Origin: Rhodocollybia butyracea | Taxonomy: Eukaryota; Basidiomycota; Agaricomycetes; Agaricales; Omphalotaceae | Reading direction: 5' to 3' | Assembly (NCBI GenBank): GCA_015501585.1 | Contig: JADNRY010000021.1 | Coordinates: 124,001 to 188,000 of the forward strand | Length of the DNA stretch: 64,000 nt | Shown here: positions 34,908-44,418 of the stretch, piece by piece | How the letters are laid out: each line of letters opens with the position of its first letter | How positions within the stretch are numbered: the first letter of the stretch is position 1 | The notes under the pieces: model-generated | Seen by the model: the letters and a program-made list of their open reading frames with translations, nothing else | What the model was told of the DNA's origin: nothing | Database searches by the model: none | Program-made: the position numbers and the translations under genes

Positions 34908-35257
34908 TGTTTAGGCGCTACGGGGAATAAATTGGCAATAACGGAGGAGAGGGTCAACGGCGAGGACGTTAAGGAAAAGAGGCGGCGGGTTGTTTGTCCC
35001 CGTGATGGGCCAAACAGCAAGACGATCCTAAAGGAGCGAAAGACGCGCTAAGCGTAAACGTTACAACATGACGGGGCGGATCGGTGAACCGGCGTGACAA
35101 GATTGTCTTTTCCCAGAGAGAAGTGATAAGTAATACCTATGGATTTTCTTTGAATTTCAGTCGCGTTTTGCTATCCTTTGACCATGCCGTACAACTGTTG
35201 TAACCCATTCAAATCCAATATAATTAAACTTGGTCAAAGGAATCCAAGTGGTCAAAC

Positions 35258-35278
35258 GACTCCAAGATCACTGTATAT
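35258..35278 (+). repeat. 21-bp direct repeat, left copy
   Basis: A 21-bp block beginning GACTCCAAGATC is repeated exactly at 51574-51594, 16.3 kb away, beyond element B. It could be a crossover-site remnant, a target duplication, or a coincidental repeat fragment. Confidence 0.75.
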
Positions 35279-35295
35279 CCTGGAGATAATCTCGT

Positions 35296-35376
35296 TATAG
35301 GGCGTGGGCCGCTTCACCGATAATCATAGATGTAAACAAAAAACAAACATGAAACAAACATCAGCCCTTCGCCCTA
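35296..35376. repeat. Short inverted-repeat element (TATAGGGCG ends)
   Basis: About 80 bp with TATAGGGCG at the left and CGCCCTA at the right. The inside (CGATAATCATAGATGTAAAC) matches, in inverse orientation, the 74-bp element at 50914-50987, so the two form a small repeat family. Similarity also extends outside, to GATAATCTCGTT. Confidence 0.55.
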
Positions 35377-37041
35377 GAACATCTGGCGCAATTTGACTGT
35401 AAGGGGTGGGCTCAGTGACGTGACAACATATGTAACGGTGTGATTTCGCAGTGACCGATGCTCTTCTGCAGCTCTCAATGTGCGTTAATGCATAAATCAG
35501 TTACGAGTCCTGAATGTAATGAAGGCTTGTCCTTATGGCCGGTTTCGCGTGGGAATTCATTCCCGACTAGGGCTGACCTTGCCCAAATTTGGAAGAATCG
35601 TTTCCCCATATTTAGAAATGTCAAAGCGCTTGACATGTGACTTTCTGATGTTACCCAAAACTTTACCGCATCTGATATACTCTTGAACTTCTTGCACCTC
35701 TAATGCACAGATTATCGGTGCTGTACATTCTTTTTGCCACACGGCATTTATCCATCTTAATAATACTTCCATTTTTGTAGCCCCCACACTTTACTTCCTC
35801 AGTTTTTTACATTTCGTCGGTGGTCGTTGCAGTGCACTATTCATAACTACTTGCAGGACTCGTACCTGCCACATGCTTGGTGCGGTGGCCCACACTCGCA
35901 AGTAATAAGAACCACTAAAAAGCTACAGAACACATGCCTGATCATCTTCATGCATGTTAAGAGGCAAAATGACGATGACTTGATTATCCTTTGCCTCAAG
36001 AAGAAGAGAGATGATAAATCAGCTTCAACACAAGCAGCATTAAGCTTTTTCCATCACGCCTGCAGTATTTTCCATTGGAAAAGCTTATAATCGGCAAACA
36101 GCACACAATGGGTAATGGAGACACTTAAAATAGTCGAAAACTGTAGCTTTAGACACTGGCTTGAGAGGCACTAATGGGCGTTAAATGTCACAGTGGCTGT
36201 GAGCCCACCCCTATGTGCCAGATGTAAAGCTTATGACTCTCAAAGAGACGTAGCCAGTCACTGTGACCATCAGTGACCTTTGAATAGATCACGTACACTG
36301 ACGGCAGCCCTCCAGCTCGCCGCTGCCGGGCGTATCGATTTGCCCACCGCACGCTCAGCAGTATCCGATGGCTACTCAATGAGTTGGGATTGTAGATGAA
36401 TACAAACACAAGGGATAGGACATGAAAGGGATAGAAGGGATAGAAGGGATTTAAAAGGGATGGATGGTAATCAAAGATAAAGAGTGGAAGACAAATAATA
36501 GAATGACAGGCGATAGGCCCTTCAACTCATGCACCATGCTCAGCAGCATCCAGTGGTGGGTGGCTCAGCAAGTTGGGAAAGAGTAGAAACTTCAATTTGA
36601 TCAAGAAACATACCTTATGAACACTAAGGGCAATCTATCTGCATTTTCAGGTGGCACTAGCTCCTTCATTGAGATAAGCTGAGTAGAAATAGCTTGGATA
36701 GAGGTTATGGGTGCCATTGAAGTATCAGAAAGCACAGTGATCTGGAGGTACTGGGAAGAGTGAGGGGGTGAAGACAACGGAGATAGTCAGATTATTGATT
36801 CATAAGTGTCTGATACACGCACCTGTGGCCTGGCCAATGCGTGTAGCAGGTATGTAAGTGAGGTAATGACACTATAGCGGTCACAGATCCGGTGTCGGTT
36901 GAATTTATTACAAGGGAACGTCTCCTTCCCTTGCCTGAACATCTCCTGCCCAAACCTGAACGTCCTTTCATTCTTTTGTACCACTATAATATTTCTTGTA
37001 AGTCCTTCCAACGGTCAAAAGAGACATTACCTTAGTGCGGG

Positions 37042-37294
37042 TATAATGCGCCCTATGGGCAAAGTCCTTAAGAACACCGGTGAACACGACAAATAGGATA
37101 CTATTGTGTGTACGACGGTGTAAAAGACTAACTAGACTCTTAAGTAATCGTACAATACTTATAGTAATGGTTTTATTATATAATTAATAATAAATAGAAA
37201 GATAAGATAGACCGTTTGGTCTATTGGCGGTGTCTAGGATGACCGTATCGCCAGATACGGTCAGTGGTGATTATGGAGAGGCGGAGGCGTTACA
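37042..37294 (-). repeat. 3' LTR of the gag-only element
   Basis: 253 bp. It differs from the 5' LTR at eight positions, all C/T or G/A within CpG-type dinucleotides. Confidence 0.9.
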
Positions 37295-37635
37295 CCCTCC
37301 CCCACCAGATTAACATCAGAGATGTGAATCGAAAATGGTAACGACATCATCACCATCCAAACCATTTCTAATTTGGTTTAACATAGAATGATCCCGCATC
37401 CAGTACGGGATTTAATTGATGCGGCGCATCAGATTTTCGGACTTGTCTGAATCAAACAATAGTGGGGCGTACCACTAGAGCATGATTTGATTCGGAAATG
37501 TCCGAATGTTCAATGCACAGACTCGGAAGTTTCCGAGTATTGCTTAATGAGGATTCTCAGTGAGAATCCGGGCTGAGGATAAGTAGTTATGCCCAGGTAA
37601 GGCATATTACCTGGGTGTCGGAATAAACCAATAAA

Positions 37636-38418
37636 TCATTCGCAAGGTTTATCCTTTTCGATACTTAAGGAGGTGTCCTCCTCGATTGGCTCAAGAACAT
37701 TTTTAATGTTCTCGGTGTCCAACTCATCAGGGTGTTCGGATGATTCAAGTTCATCGTCTCTATTCCTAGAAGAGACATAATATTTAGTGAGGGCCGTGTG
37801 GTCCTCAATGCGTGTGACGGCTCTGACCATCACTTCTAATTTGGCATACTCCGGAACGATCCCCTCGTTCGTGAGTTGCCTGATAATATTGAAGGGTAAT
37901 CCCTCAATGAACCGTTTCCGCATTGTTGCATCATCCGGTGTTTGGAGCATCCGTGATGCCCATCGTGTAAGTGAGGAATAATAATCCCTCACACCCGTAT
38001 CGGGTGAATACTCAATAAGGTCAAACTGCCGTGCAGCTTGATGAATGGTCGTTGCTTGGATGCAATGATCAAAGACACCAATGATGGCGCCTTCAAATGT
38101 CCACTTAAGGACAGTGCAGTGTATACCAGCGACTTCGTCGTTATACCAGTCAAGGGCTTTGCCCTTTAGAAACATGCCAAGCACGGCAGTCCGTGTAGCA
38201 TCGTAATCGTCACCGCACATGCGGTTGACTACCATCCATTGGAGAAGTGACATTAGCCACCGCTCGAAGACATCGACATCCAGAGATCCATCATAGACCT
38301 CCGGAGATGGAACTTTAAGAGCTTTACAGCTCTCAATGGGAGGGATAGGATTCCCTACCTTATCTCGAATTTGTTTATGGTACACTTTGTGTACCTTGTG
38401 TTTCCATCGGAACGACAT
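37636..38418 (-). CDS. Retrotransposon Gag domain ORF (260 codons)
   Basis: Has the retrotransposon gag core: PSPEVYDGSLDVDVFERWL, then LGMFLKGKALDWYNDEV, matching the L-x-G-x-A-x-x-W pattern of Ty3/Gypsy-type capsid proteins. Later helices contain DYYSSLTRWASRML and RKRFIEGLP. The end is acidic (EDTSLSIEKDKPCE). No CCHC zinc knuckle is visible. It overlaps the upstream 540-codon ORF by 64 nt in the -1 frame, so the two may form one polyprotein by frameshifting or by a lost base. Confidence 0.85.
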   Translation of the reverse strand: MSFRWKHKVHKVYHKQIRDKVGNPIPPIESCKALKVPSPEVYDGSLDVDVFERWLMSLLQWMVVNRMCGDDYDATRTAVLGMFLKGKALDWYNDEVAGIHCTVLKWTFEGAIIGVFDHCIQATTIHQAARQFDLIEYSPDTGVRDYYSSLTRWASRMLQTPDDATMRKRFIEGLPFNIIRQLTNEGIVPEYAKLEVMVRAVTRIEDHTALTKYYVSSRNRDDELESSEHPDELDTENIKNVLEPIEEDTSLSIEKDKPCE

Positions 38419-39977
38419 TTGTTGTCACCTGTTGTTTCTCGCATCTTAGATGCAAGTGAACGCAGTATTTTACGGCGCTCATTAGGAGTAATTTTACCCT
38501 TACGGGTAGCAAATTTGTCTAGCCAAGAGGCATCAGACGAAGAGTCAGTATTTGACTCGGTATCACTAGAGTCAGATGATTCATCCGACCATGGCCTGCG
38601 TTTGTGGCCTTTGGATTTAGCACTCTTGTGCTTCCTCCCCCCTTCACGGGATTTTTTGCTAGGCGCTTTCACTCCGGCATTATTGCTTGGTCCTGGAAAG
38701 GACTCAGCGGGTGGAATGTAAAATCGATCCCAGATTTCTCTGGGAGTAGTCAATTTATCAACGGGTATTCCATCGACATTATATCCCACCATTTGGTCGG
38801 GAAGCCCAGATGGCGCGAATCCAAAATCTCGGAGACTGGTGTTATGTTGGCGTTGAATCGCTATGCGACTCATCCAATCTTTAGCTACTCCCAACGGAAG
38901 CAGCTGTGGTTGCAACTCGGCCAATACCGTTGGTACTGGCATTGAACTTGGCTCTGGCGCATTGCTGGGCGGCAATTTGGGCAGTCTTACGGTAGTGTGT
39001 ACTACCGGAGGGGCAACACTTTGTGTCGCTGGGGCGATGGATATGGTAGTAGGAACTACCGGAAGGGTACCGTGTTGCAGTCCCATACTGGAATGATTTC
39101 CAGTAGTGTTTGGTACAACTACTGGAGGTGTAATAATATTGGGTACCATTGGCGCCCTTGCAGTAGGGAAGTACATTGTACTTTCCTGTGGTGGTATCGC
39201 TACTACCTGATTGAAGTTACGAGGTAGCTTCGGTTCACTTTTAATGTTCACTGCGCTTTGTGGTGAGCAAGATTTGGTCACCGGTAATGGCCTGGGACCT
39301 CGCAGTGTCAGAGACGCTGCCTCCGCATTGGGACTCTGTCTCATGCGGGATGTGTAGATGGGTGTCGGTATAGTTACTGACACTGGTGTGTATTCCTGTC
39401 GGAATACAGGAACATGACGGGGTGACTTGGTCATCCCTTGTGAATACTGTTCGTCCAACAGTGATTGTTGGACTGACGGTGCCTTGGGCACAGTCTCACG
39501 CCATTGGCGTACCAAGTTGTTTGCCTCGGTAGGAACAGATGGTGCTGCATTGTGCAATACCGGCGGTGTGACGGCAGGCCGTCTCGGTGTGGGTGCAGCA
39601 ATAGTGATTCTATTGCTGTTTCTCGATGAAGAAGATCTTTCTTCATTAGATCGGATGCTAGATGCATCCCATTTCTCAGTTATATTGAGAATATGATTGA
39701 GTACTTGCGTACTCTTGTTGAGTGATGCCGCTACATCTTGTAGCGCAGAAGAAATCTCACTTAAACCCTCTCGGGTTGGCTGTTTCTTACGAATAGTCAT
39801 AGACTGTTCATTCGGTGGACTCTTGTCCTGCCTGTAGTGCCGTCCTTCAGACGCATGTACGGAATGAGTCGCTGATGCAACTGAATAGATTGAGTGTGGT
39901 GACATGTCACCACGAATGGAAGGTGCACGATCGCGCACACTCTGATATGACTTCTCTGATTGATTTTGAGAGGTCAT
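38355..39977 (-). CDS. Upstream retrotransposon ORF, Ser/Pro-rich (540 codons)
   Basis: Low-complexity Ser/Pro/Thr-rich protein starting MTSQNQSEKSYQSVRDRAPS, with a helical segment EISSALQDVAASLNKSTQVL and a basic, acidic-flanked C-terminus (KSKGHKRRPWSDESSDSSDT). Such regions precede the capsid domain in many fungal gag polyproteins. The last 21 codons overlap the gag ORF. Codon structure is intact across 1.6 kb, so it was translated recently. No enzymatic motif. Confidence 0.75.
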   Translation of the reverse strand: MTSQNQSEKSYQSVRDRAPSIRGDMSPHSIYSVASATHSVHASEGRHYRQDKSPPNEQSMTIRKKQPTREGLSEISSALQDVAASLNKSTQVLNHILNITEKWDASSIRSNEERSSSSRNSNRITIAAPTPRRPAVTPPVLHNAAPSVPTEANNLVRQWRETVPKAPSVQQSLLDEQYSQGMTKSPRHVPVFRQEYTPVSVTIPTPIYTSRMRQSPNAEAASLTLRGPRPLPVTKSCSPQSAVNIKSEPKLPRNFNQVVAIPPQESTMYFPTARAPMVPNIITPPVVVPNTTGNHSSMGLQHGTLPVVPTTISIAPATQSVAPPVVHTTVRLPKLPPSNAPEPSSMPVPTVLAELQPQLLPLGVAKDWMSRIAIQRQHNTSLRDFGFAPSGLPDQMVGYNVDGIPVDKLTTPREIWDRFYIPPAESFPGPSNNAGVKAPSKKSREGGRKHKSAKSKGHKRRPWSDESSDSSDTESNTDSSSDASWLDKFATRKGKITPNERRKILRSLASKMRETTGDNKCRSDGNTRYTKCTINKFEIR

Positions 39978-40143
39978 AGGACAGTGAATGATATAGCGGA
40001 AGGAAAAATGGAGCGGGTTTGTATAGATTGTGTAGCGAGTTGGAATAATGGTTGTTATACTTGGTAGTATAACTGTTTTTAGCTTGTTAAACTAATAGCT
40101 TTGTGTTATTCACACAATAGTAATTTTTTGATGTTCAAAAAAG

Positions 40144-40396
40144 TATAACGCGCCCTATGGGCAAAGTCCTTAAGAACACCGGTGAACACGACAAATAGGA
40201 TACTATTGTGTGTACGACGGTGTAAAAGACTAACTAGACTCTTAAGTAATCGTACGATACTTATAGTAACGGTTTTATTATATAATTAATAATAAATAGA
40301 AAGATAAGATAGACCATTTGGTCTATCGGTGGTGTCTAGGATGACCATATCGCCGGATACGGTCAGTGGTGATTATGGAGAGGCGGAGGCGTTACA
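40144..40396 (-). repeat. 5' LTR of the gag-only element
   Basis: 253 bp, same length as the 3' LTR. The sequence just inside does not show an obvious TGG-type primer-binding site. Confidence 0.9.
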
Positions 40397-41391
40397 GCGG
40401 GAGATGTTCCAAACAACAGACGCCCAGTGCCCGGGATGGCTTGATGCGTCAAATCTGAGTCCTGTGGATGCGTTTTGTTTACATCACACAGGCCACAGCT
40501 CTTGTTTCTTCTGTTTGTCATTCGTTGCTTGTACATTCTTCAAGCACTGAATCATAGGTAAGCAGCTTATCATTATTCCTTCTCTTTCCTTCTCTCTCTT
40601 AAGCATTACTGCTAGTACCTGTATTGTGGAAAGATAGGTATGTTATAAAATCCATTTCCTTGTTTTTCCGACTATTAACACGTACTTTTCAGGAACAAGC
40701 AGCATTTTGTTAAGTATCTGATTTCAGGTCCTTTGTAAATGTTGCTTGTACTGCAAGGCACTGGACAATACCAGTCAGTGTCTATACCTTCATGGATGCA
40801 TCTTGGTTGCTTGGGTTCTCAGAGTTGCGCTATGCAAACAGTGCATGGTTTTTCTTTCATGGTTTTTTCTTTTGCTGAATTAATAATGCATGTAGCTTGT
40901 GATGTGTCTCGGGAGCTCTCGATTTGCACTGTCACCTGCTAGAAGTACAAGAGTCTCAACCGCCTGCACTTGCCAACTTTTCCTCCTTTCCCCTCACCAC
41001 TTTTACATCTCACTTATGGACACCGTGCTTTTAGCATCACTCATCCTTACCTCCAAGTACAGAACAAATTTCTTGAAGTTCAATTTTACTTTCATTGTTA
41101 CCCATGATAAAGATAATCCCCATAGCTGGGGCCACGGCTAAGTCTTTCAGGACTGATCTGTACCTTCTATATCTGGTTGATTATGAGAATATCATTTGCT
41201 CTTCTTTTCGCTCCCTCTCTATATCCTACTGGCAGAGAAGAATCTTTGCTGAGCTGGTCTGCTGTATGGACTCATCATGACACACATACAGGCATACTAA
41301 ATATGTGTGGTTTCTTCATGTTGGTATCTACAGGATACTCGGTGTTGTTAAAGGGGCAGATTTGTAATTCCCAAGTTCATCTATCCCCCCC

Positions 41392-43237
41392 ATGTCTTCA
41401 CTTGACCCCTCAAGCTTCAAAGGGCTTCATAGTGTCATTCAAGGCTTTGGCAATGAGCCTTATTCATTCGTTGAACAAGCTAATGATGATTTGGATGCCG
41501 AAAGGGAGGCTGTCTTTTCTGACCGCAGCCCACAGCAGATGAAGATGAGGAGATGGATGTCTTGGGGGACATGCAATGCTGCCCCTCATGGATTACTCAG
41601 ATGACGAGGACATCAGCAACGAGCCAGTGATTCCTAAGCCGAGCCCAGCACAGACTGCACACCAACTTGAAAAACAGGAGCCCCTAAAATCAGGCCCCAT
41701 TCTGACTGCTAAAAACATGGAGTCATTGCAACGTATCCTGAATGAAGCATCAAAAGGTGTCAGTCAGGATACTGCAACTGATTATCAAAGGTAGGCTTTG
41801 CCAGCCGTCATAACTATTCACTCTCACATCTACTCAACAGAATTATGAAGAAGTCAGAGGAGTTCCTTGTCAAATGTGGCCTTGTCGAGACAGGGAAACT
41901 TTTTATTTCAGAGCCACATAATGATTCTGCTGAGATGATTGTGACCATGATTATGGATTTGTACGTATGTTGATATGCACAGATAGTCTATGGCTCACTT
42001 GATCCTACCAGGTGCGATTCAATCAATCTCAATGGGTCCACAAAGGATGCTAGCGAGATGCGAAATGGCTACACGCATGCGCAAAAGATTCGAGCGGCCT
42101 TTATATATGGATTCAATCGCATTGCAGGTCTCGGTCTTGCAACCTGGGAACGCAGTGAGGTTACTGGGAAAATGAAAGTAAACCCCTCAGTTTCTTCATT
42201 GGTCTCCAGTTATATGGTCAGTCTGCGGAGGCGAAAGGTGAGCTGGTTTTATCAAACCCTTTTAATTTTATACTAACCTTAACAAGGTTCAGGCAGGTGA
42301 GACCGCCACCAGCTCCCATGCTGTTACACCAGTAAGTTGTATGATTTCTGATATCTTTTGTAAACCTAAACCTGCATTTTCAAACATAGGAAATCATTGG
42401 ACGCATGTATGATTACAACTGTCAGCCAGAGCATTGGAATATATGCTCCTACGAGCCTTCCAAGCGTAAGAAGGACAAGGAATCTGAAGAGTGGGGTGGT
42501 CCATGGTTTCGTTGGGAAATTCATCTTGCATTCATGCTTGCATTTGCATGTCTCCTACGCGTTGATGAGGTCCTGAAGATACAAGCTCATGAGATTGAGA
42601 TTGTTCTGGGACAAAAGAAGTGTATCAAGGTAACACTCCCGTTTCGAAAAACAAACCAGTTTGGCCGTAAGCTGTAATACCTTTCATTTTTAGCCACAAA
42701 ATCTTAATTCCTTGTAGATGTTCAACCGTTTTATTTGTATGCGTTGCCCAACTCCCTGAAGCACCTATGTCCCATTCGTGCCTACCCTGATTGGATTAAA
42801 CTCACACACATCAATGAGGGATACATCTTTCGTAAACTAGGATCAGGAGACCATGTTTCAGCTAATCCAAATGCACAGCTGGTCTGTCGAAAATTTTCAG
42901 TTTTGTGAACTCAATTCTAATCAATATGCAGACCTCGGAGGCCTTCCTTGAAGGTTTCCGAAACAATTTGCTTGATGTTGGTGTGGACCCATCCACATAC
43001 GGTACTCACTCACTCTGGCATGGAGGTTGCCAATGGTTGTCGTGTGACCTTCAATGGCCTCTGCGTAAAATCTGTGAGTGGGGAGGTTGGTCGACAGACT
43101 TCTCACACTTGACTATTGTCAAGTATCTCATATCATGGAATGATGATCCTCGGAACAAGCGTGAGGACTTTTTTAACATGGACAGGGAGCCACAAAGCAA
43201 GTGTTTTGCTTGTGGGCGTAGCTGTGAGTGTGCTTAG
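41392..43237 (+). pseudogene. Element B tyrosine recombinase, degenerate
   Basis: Homologue of the element A recombinase with the same intron positions, for example after VSLRRRK and after KTNQFG. The N-terminal 100 codons change frame twice between about 41525 and 41600 (ADEDEEMDV in one frame, SDDEDISNEPVIPKP in the next). First catalytic Arg is kept in CLLRVDEVLKIQAHE. The HxxR motif reads THSLWHGG: codons TGG (43016-43018) and CAT (43019-43021) replace the two arginines, both explainable as CpG transitions (CGG to TGG, CGT to CAT). W (CEWGGWS) and Tyr (LTIVKYLIS) are kept, as is the Cys tail CFACGRSCEC. Catalytically dead if read literally. Confidence 0.82.
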
Positions 43238-44262
43238 AAGGGACCTGGAAGCTTTGAAGAGAATGTAATAATTTAGGTACAAAGAGCATGGACTATAAAA
43301 CTGTAAAGTAAAGGTTACTGTGGGGTGTCTAGAAGCTGGCCAAACTAAGAAGCTGGCCAGTTGGAAAATGGAAGGCGAAGGAGCTATTGTATCTCGCTTC
43401 TATGAGTCTTATAATGTGGTAGACATTGTAATCTTGCTAGACACCAACTTTGGCATCAGCCAGATAAGCACTTGCCGAGATATGAATTGATCTTCGGCGA
43501 AAACGGTGGGAAATCCTGATTTTCTTATTTGGGCAAATGCTCCGGCTGACCCTTGTTCACCGTTTCTCGACTGCCACCCTCTAGTACCACTTTCATGGAT
43601 GCTAGACACTCCGCTGCTTATGCTCAAGTATATAGGAACACTCAAGAGAGATATTTCCGCGTGATATTGGCTCCCTGGAACACCCCATTATGTTCAAATC
43701 CTATTCAGAGGATCATACCGTGGCAACTACACCTCTCAAAAAAATTTGCATGGACTTCGGCTTGCTCAATATCTCATACAATATCCTTTAAAGCTTTCTG
43801 CAGCCTGTTGGCTTCATATTCCATCCATTCCATACTTCCTGTGGTTGACTATGTTTGCATACCCGAGAGACGTAAACAAGGCAAATTCTAGTCATTATTC
43901 TTTGCAATGTACTTTTAAACTATGAGATAGCTTTTGAAATATATGTCTTCTTAAGTCTGTTTGAGGTTTCTCAATGCTACAGACTTTGAAAGGCCTGTTA
44001 CTTGATGCTGAATGTTGCCAGCCAGCTTCGGTGACATTTCCAATTTGGGAGATGCCGTCAAAATAAATTCACCACGAGCTCAGATCAAATGCTAAATTCT
44101 TCAAACCAGTCTCAAAATGTGCATAAGATGCTAAACAATGATGATGACTGCACCGAAACACATAATAGGTGCCTTAGGCCACGCTAAGAGGAGAAAACCA
44201 TTAAGGTGGCCAGGTTCTGGGCACTCTACAGTACTACTCAATTAATTCTGCAACTGCATTGC
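43238..44262. other. Region between the convergent genes of element B
   Basis: Longer than the matching 100-bp gap in A, so it may hold a further degraded insertion. No ORF with a recognisable domain and no repeat ends found. Confidence 0.35.
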
Positions 44263-44418
44263 TCAATTTCGTTTGGCAATTGCAGATGGTTTCACAAGCA
44301 CCTTGCCACGATATCCAAACCTGTCACTAAACTCATCCCCAAGTTCATGACAAACCTCAGCAGCAACTTGTTGGTCGCAGGCCTTCCGCTCATTCCAAAG
44401 CTCTGCATCAATGGCGGT

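Larger units (their letters stand above)
27900..35130 (+). mobile_element. Element A: two-gene tyrosine-recombinase/SAP mobile element (ends approximate)
   Basis: Defined by comparison with element B. Both have a conserved 5' leader block, a plus-strand tyrosine recombinase gene, a convergent minus-strand SAP-domain gene, and a shared right-end block CCGGCGTGAC followed by CCAGA-AGAAGT (A near 35088-35129, B near 50879-50914). Left limit not resolved. Cryptons are the best-known fungal DNA transposons with tyrosine recombinases, but I know of no SAP/membrane partner gene in them. Both genes carry apparent one-base frameshifts in homopolymers. Confidence 0.55.
34908..37036. other. Junction of elements A and B; no gene
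   Basis: Contains the conserved right-end block of A, an 11-bp inverted pair TCCTTTGACCA / TGGTCAAAGGA (35174-35184 and 35231-35241), one copy of a 21-bp direct repeat, a small TATAGGGCG-ended repeat and a GGGATAGAA minisatellite (about 36425-36460). Open frames here have no domains. The part right of about 35279 probably belongs to element B. Confidence 0.45.
37042..40396 (-). mobile_element. Gag-only LTR retrotransposon, 3355 bp
   Basis: Two 253-bp LTRs (37042-37294 and 40144-40396) run on the minus strand, beginning TGTAACGCC and ending about TTATA. They are flanked by a 5-bp duplication GCGGG (37037-37041 and 40397-40401). A polypurine tract GGTGGGGGAGGG (minus strand) abuts the 3' LTR, as expected. 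Inside are two overlapping ORFs with gag features and no protease, reverse transcriptase or integrase, so it is non-autonomous and resembles the plant class called TR-GAG. LTR ends TG...TA are unusual. Confidence 0.9.

Noticed and set aside
36425..36460. CRISPR-like or regulatory array
   Set aside because: GGGATAGAA repeats are a short degenerate minisatellite without unique spacers; fungi lack CRISPR arrays.
37300..40140. Full Gypsy element with reverse transcriptase
   Set aside because: No RT, protease, RNase H or integrase motif is present between the LTRs; only gag-type ORFs.
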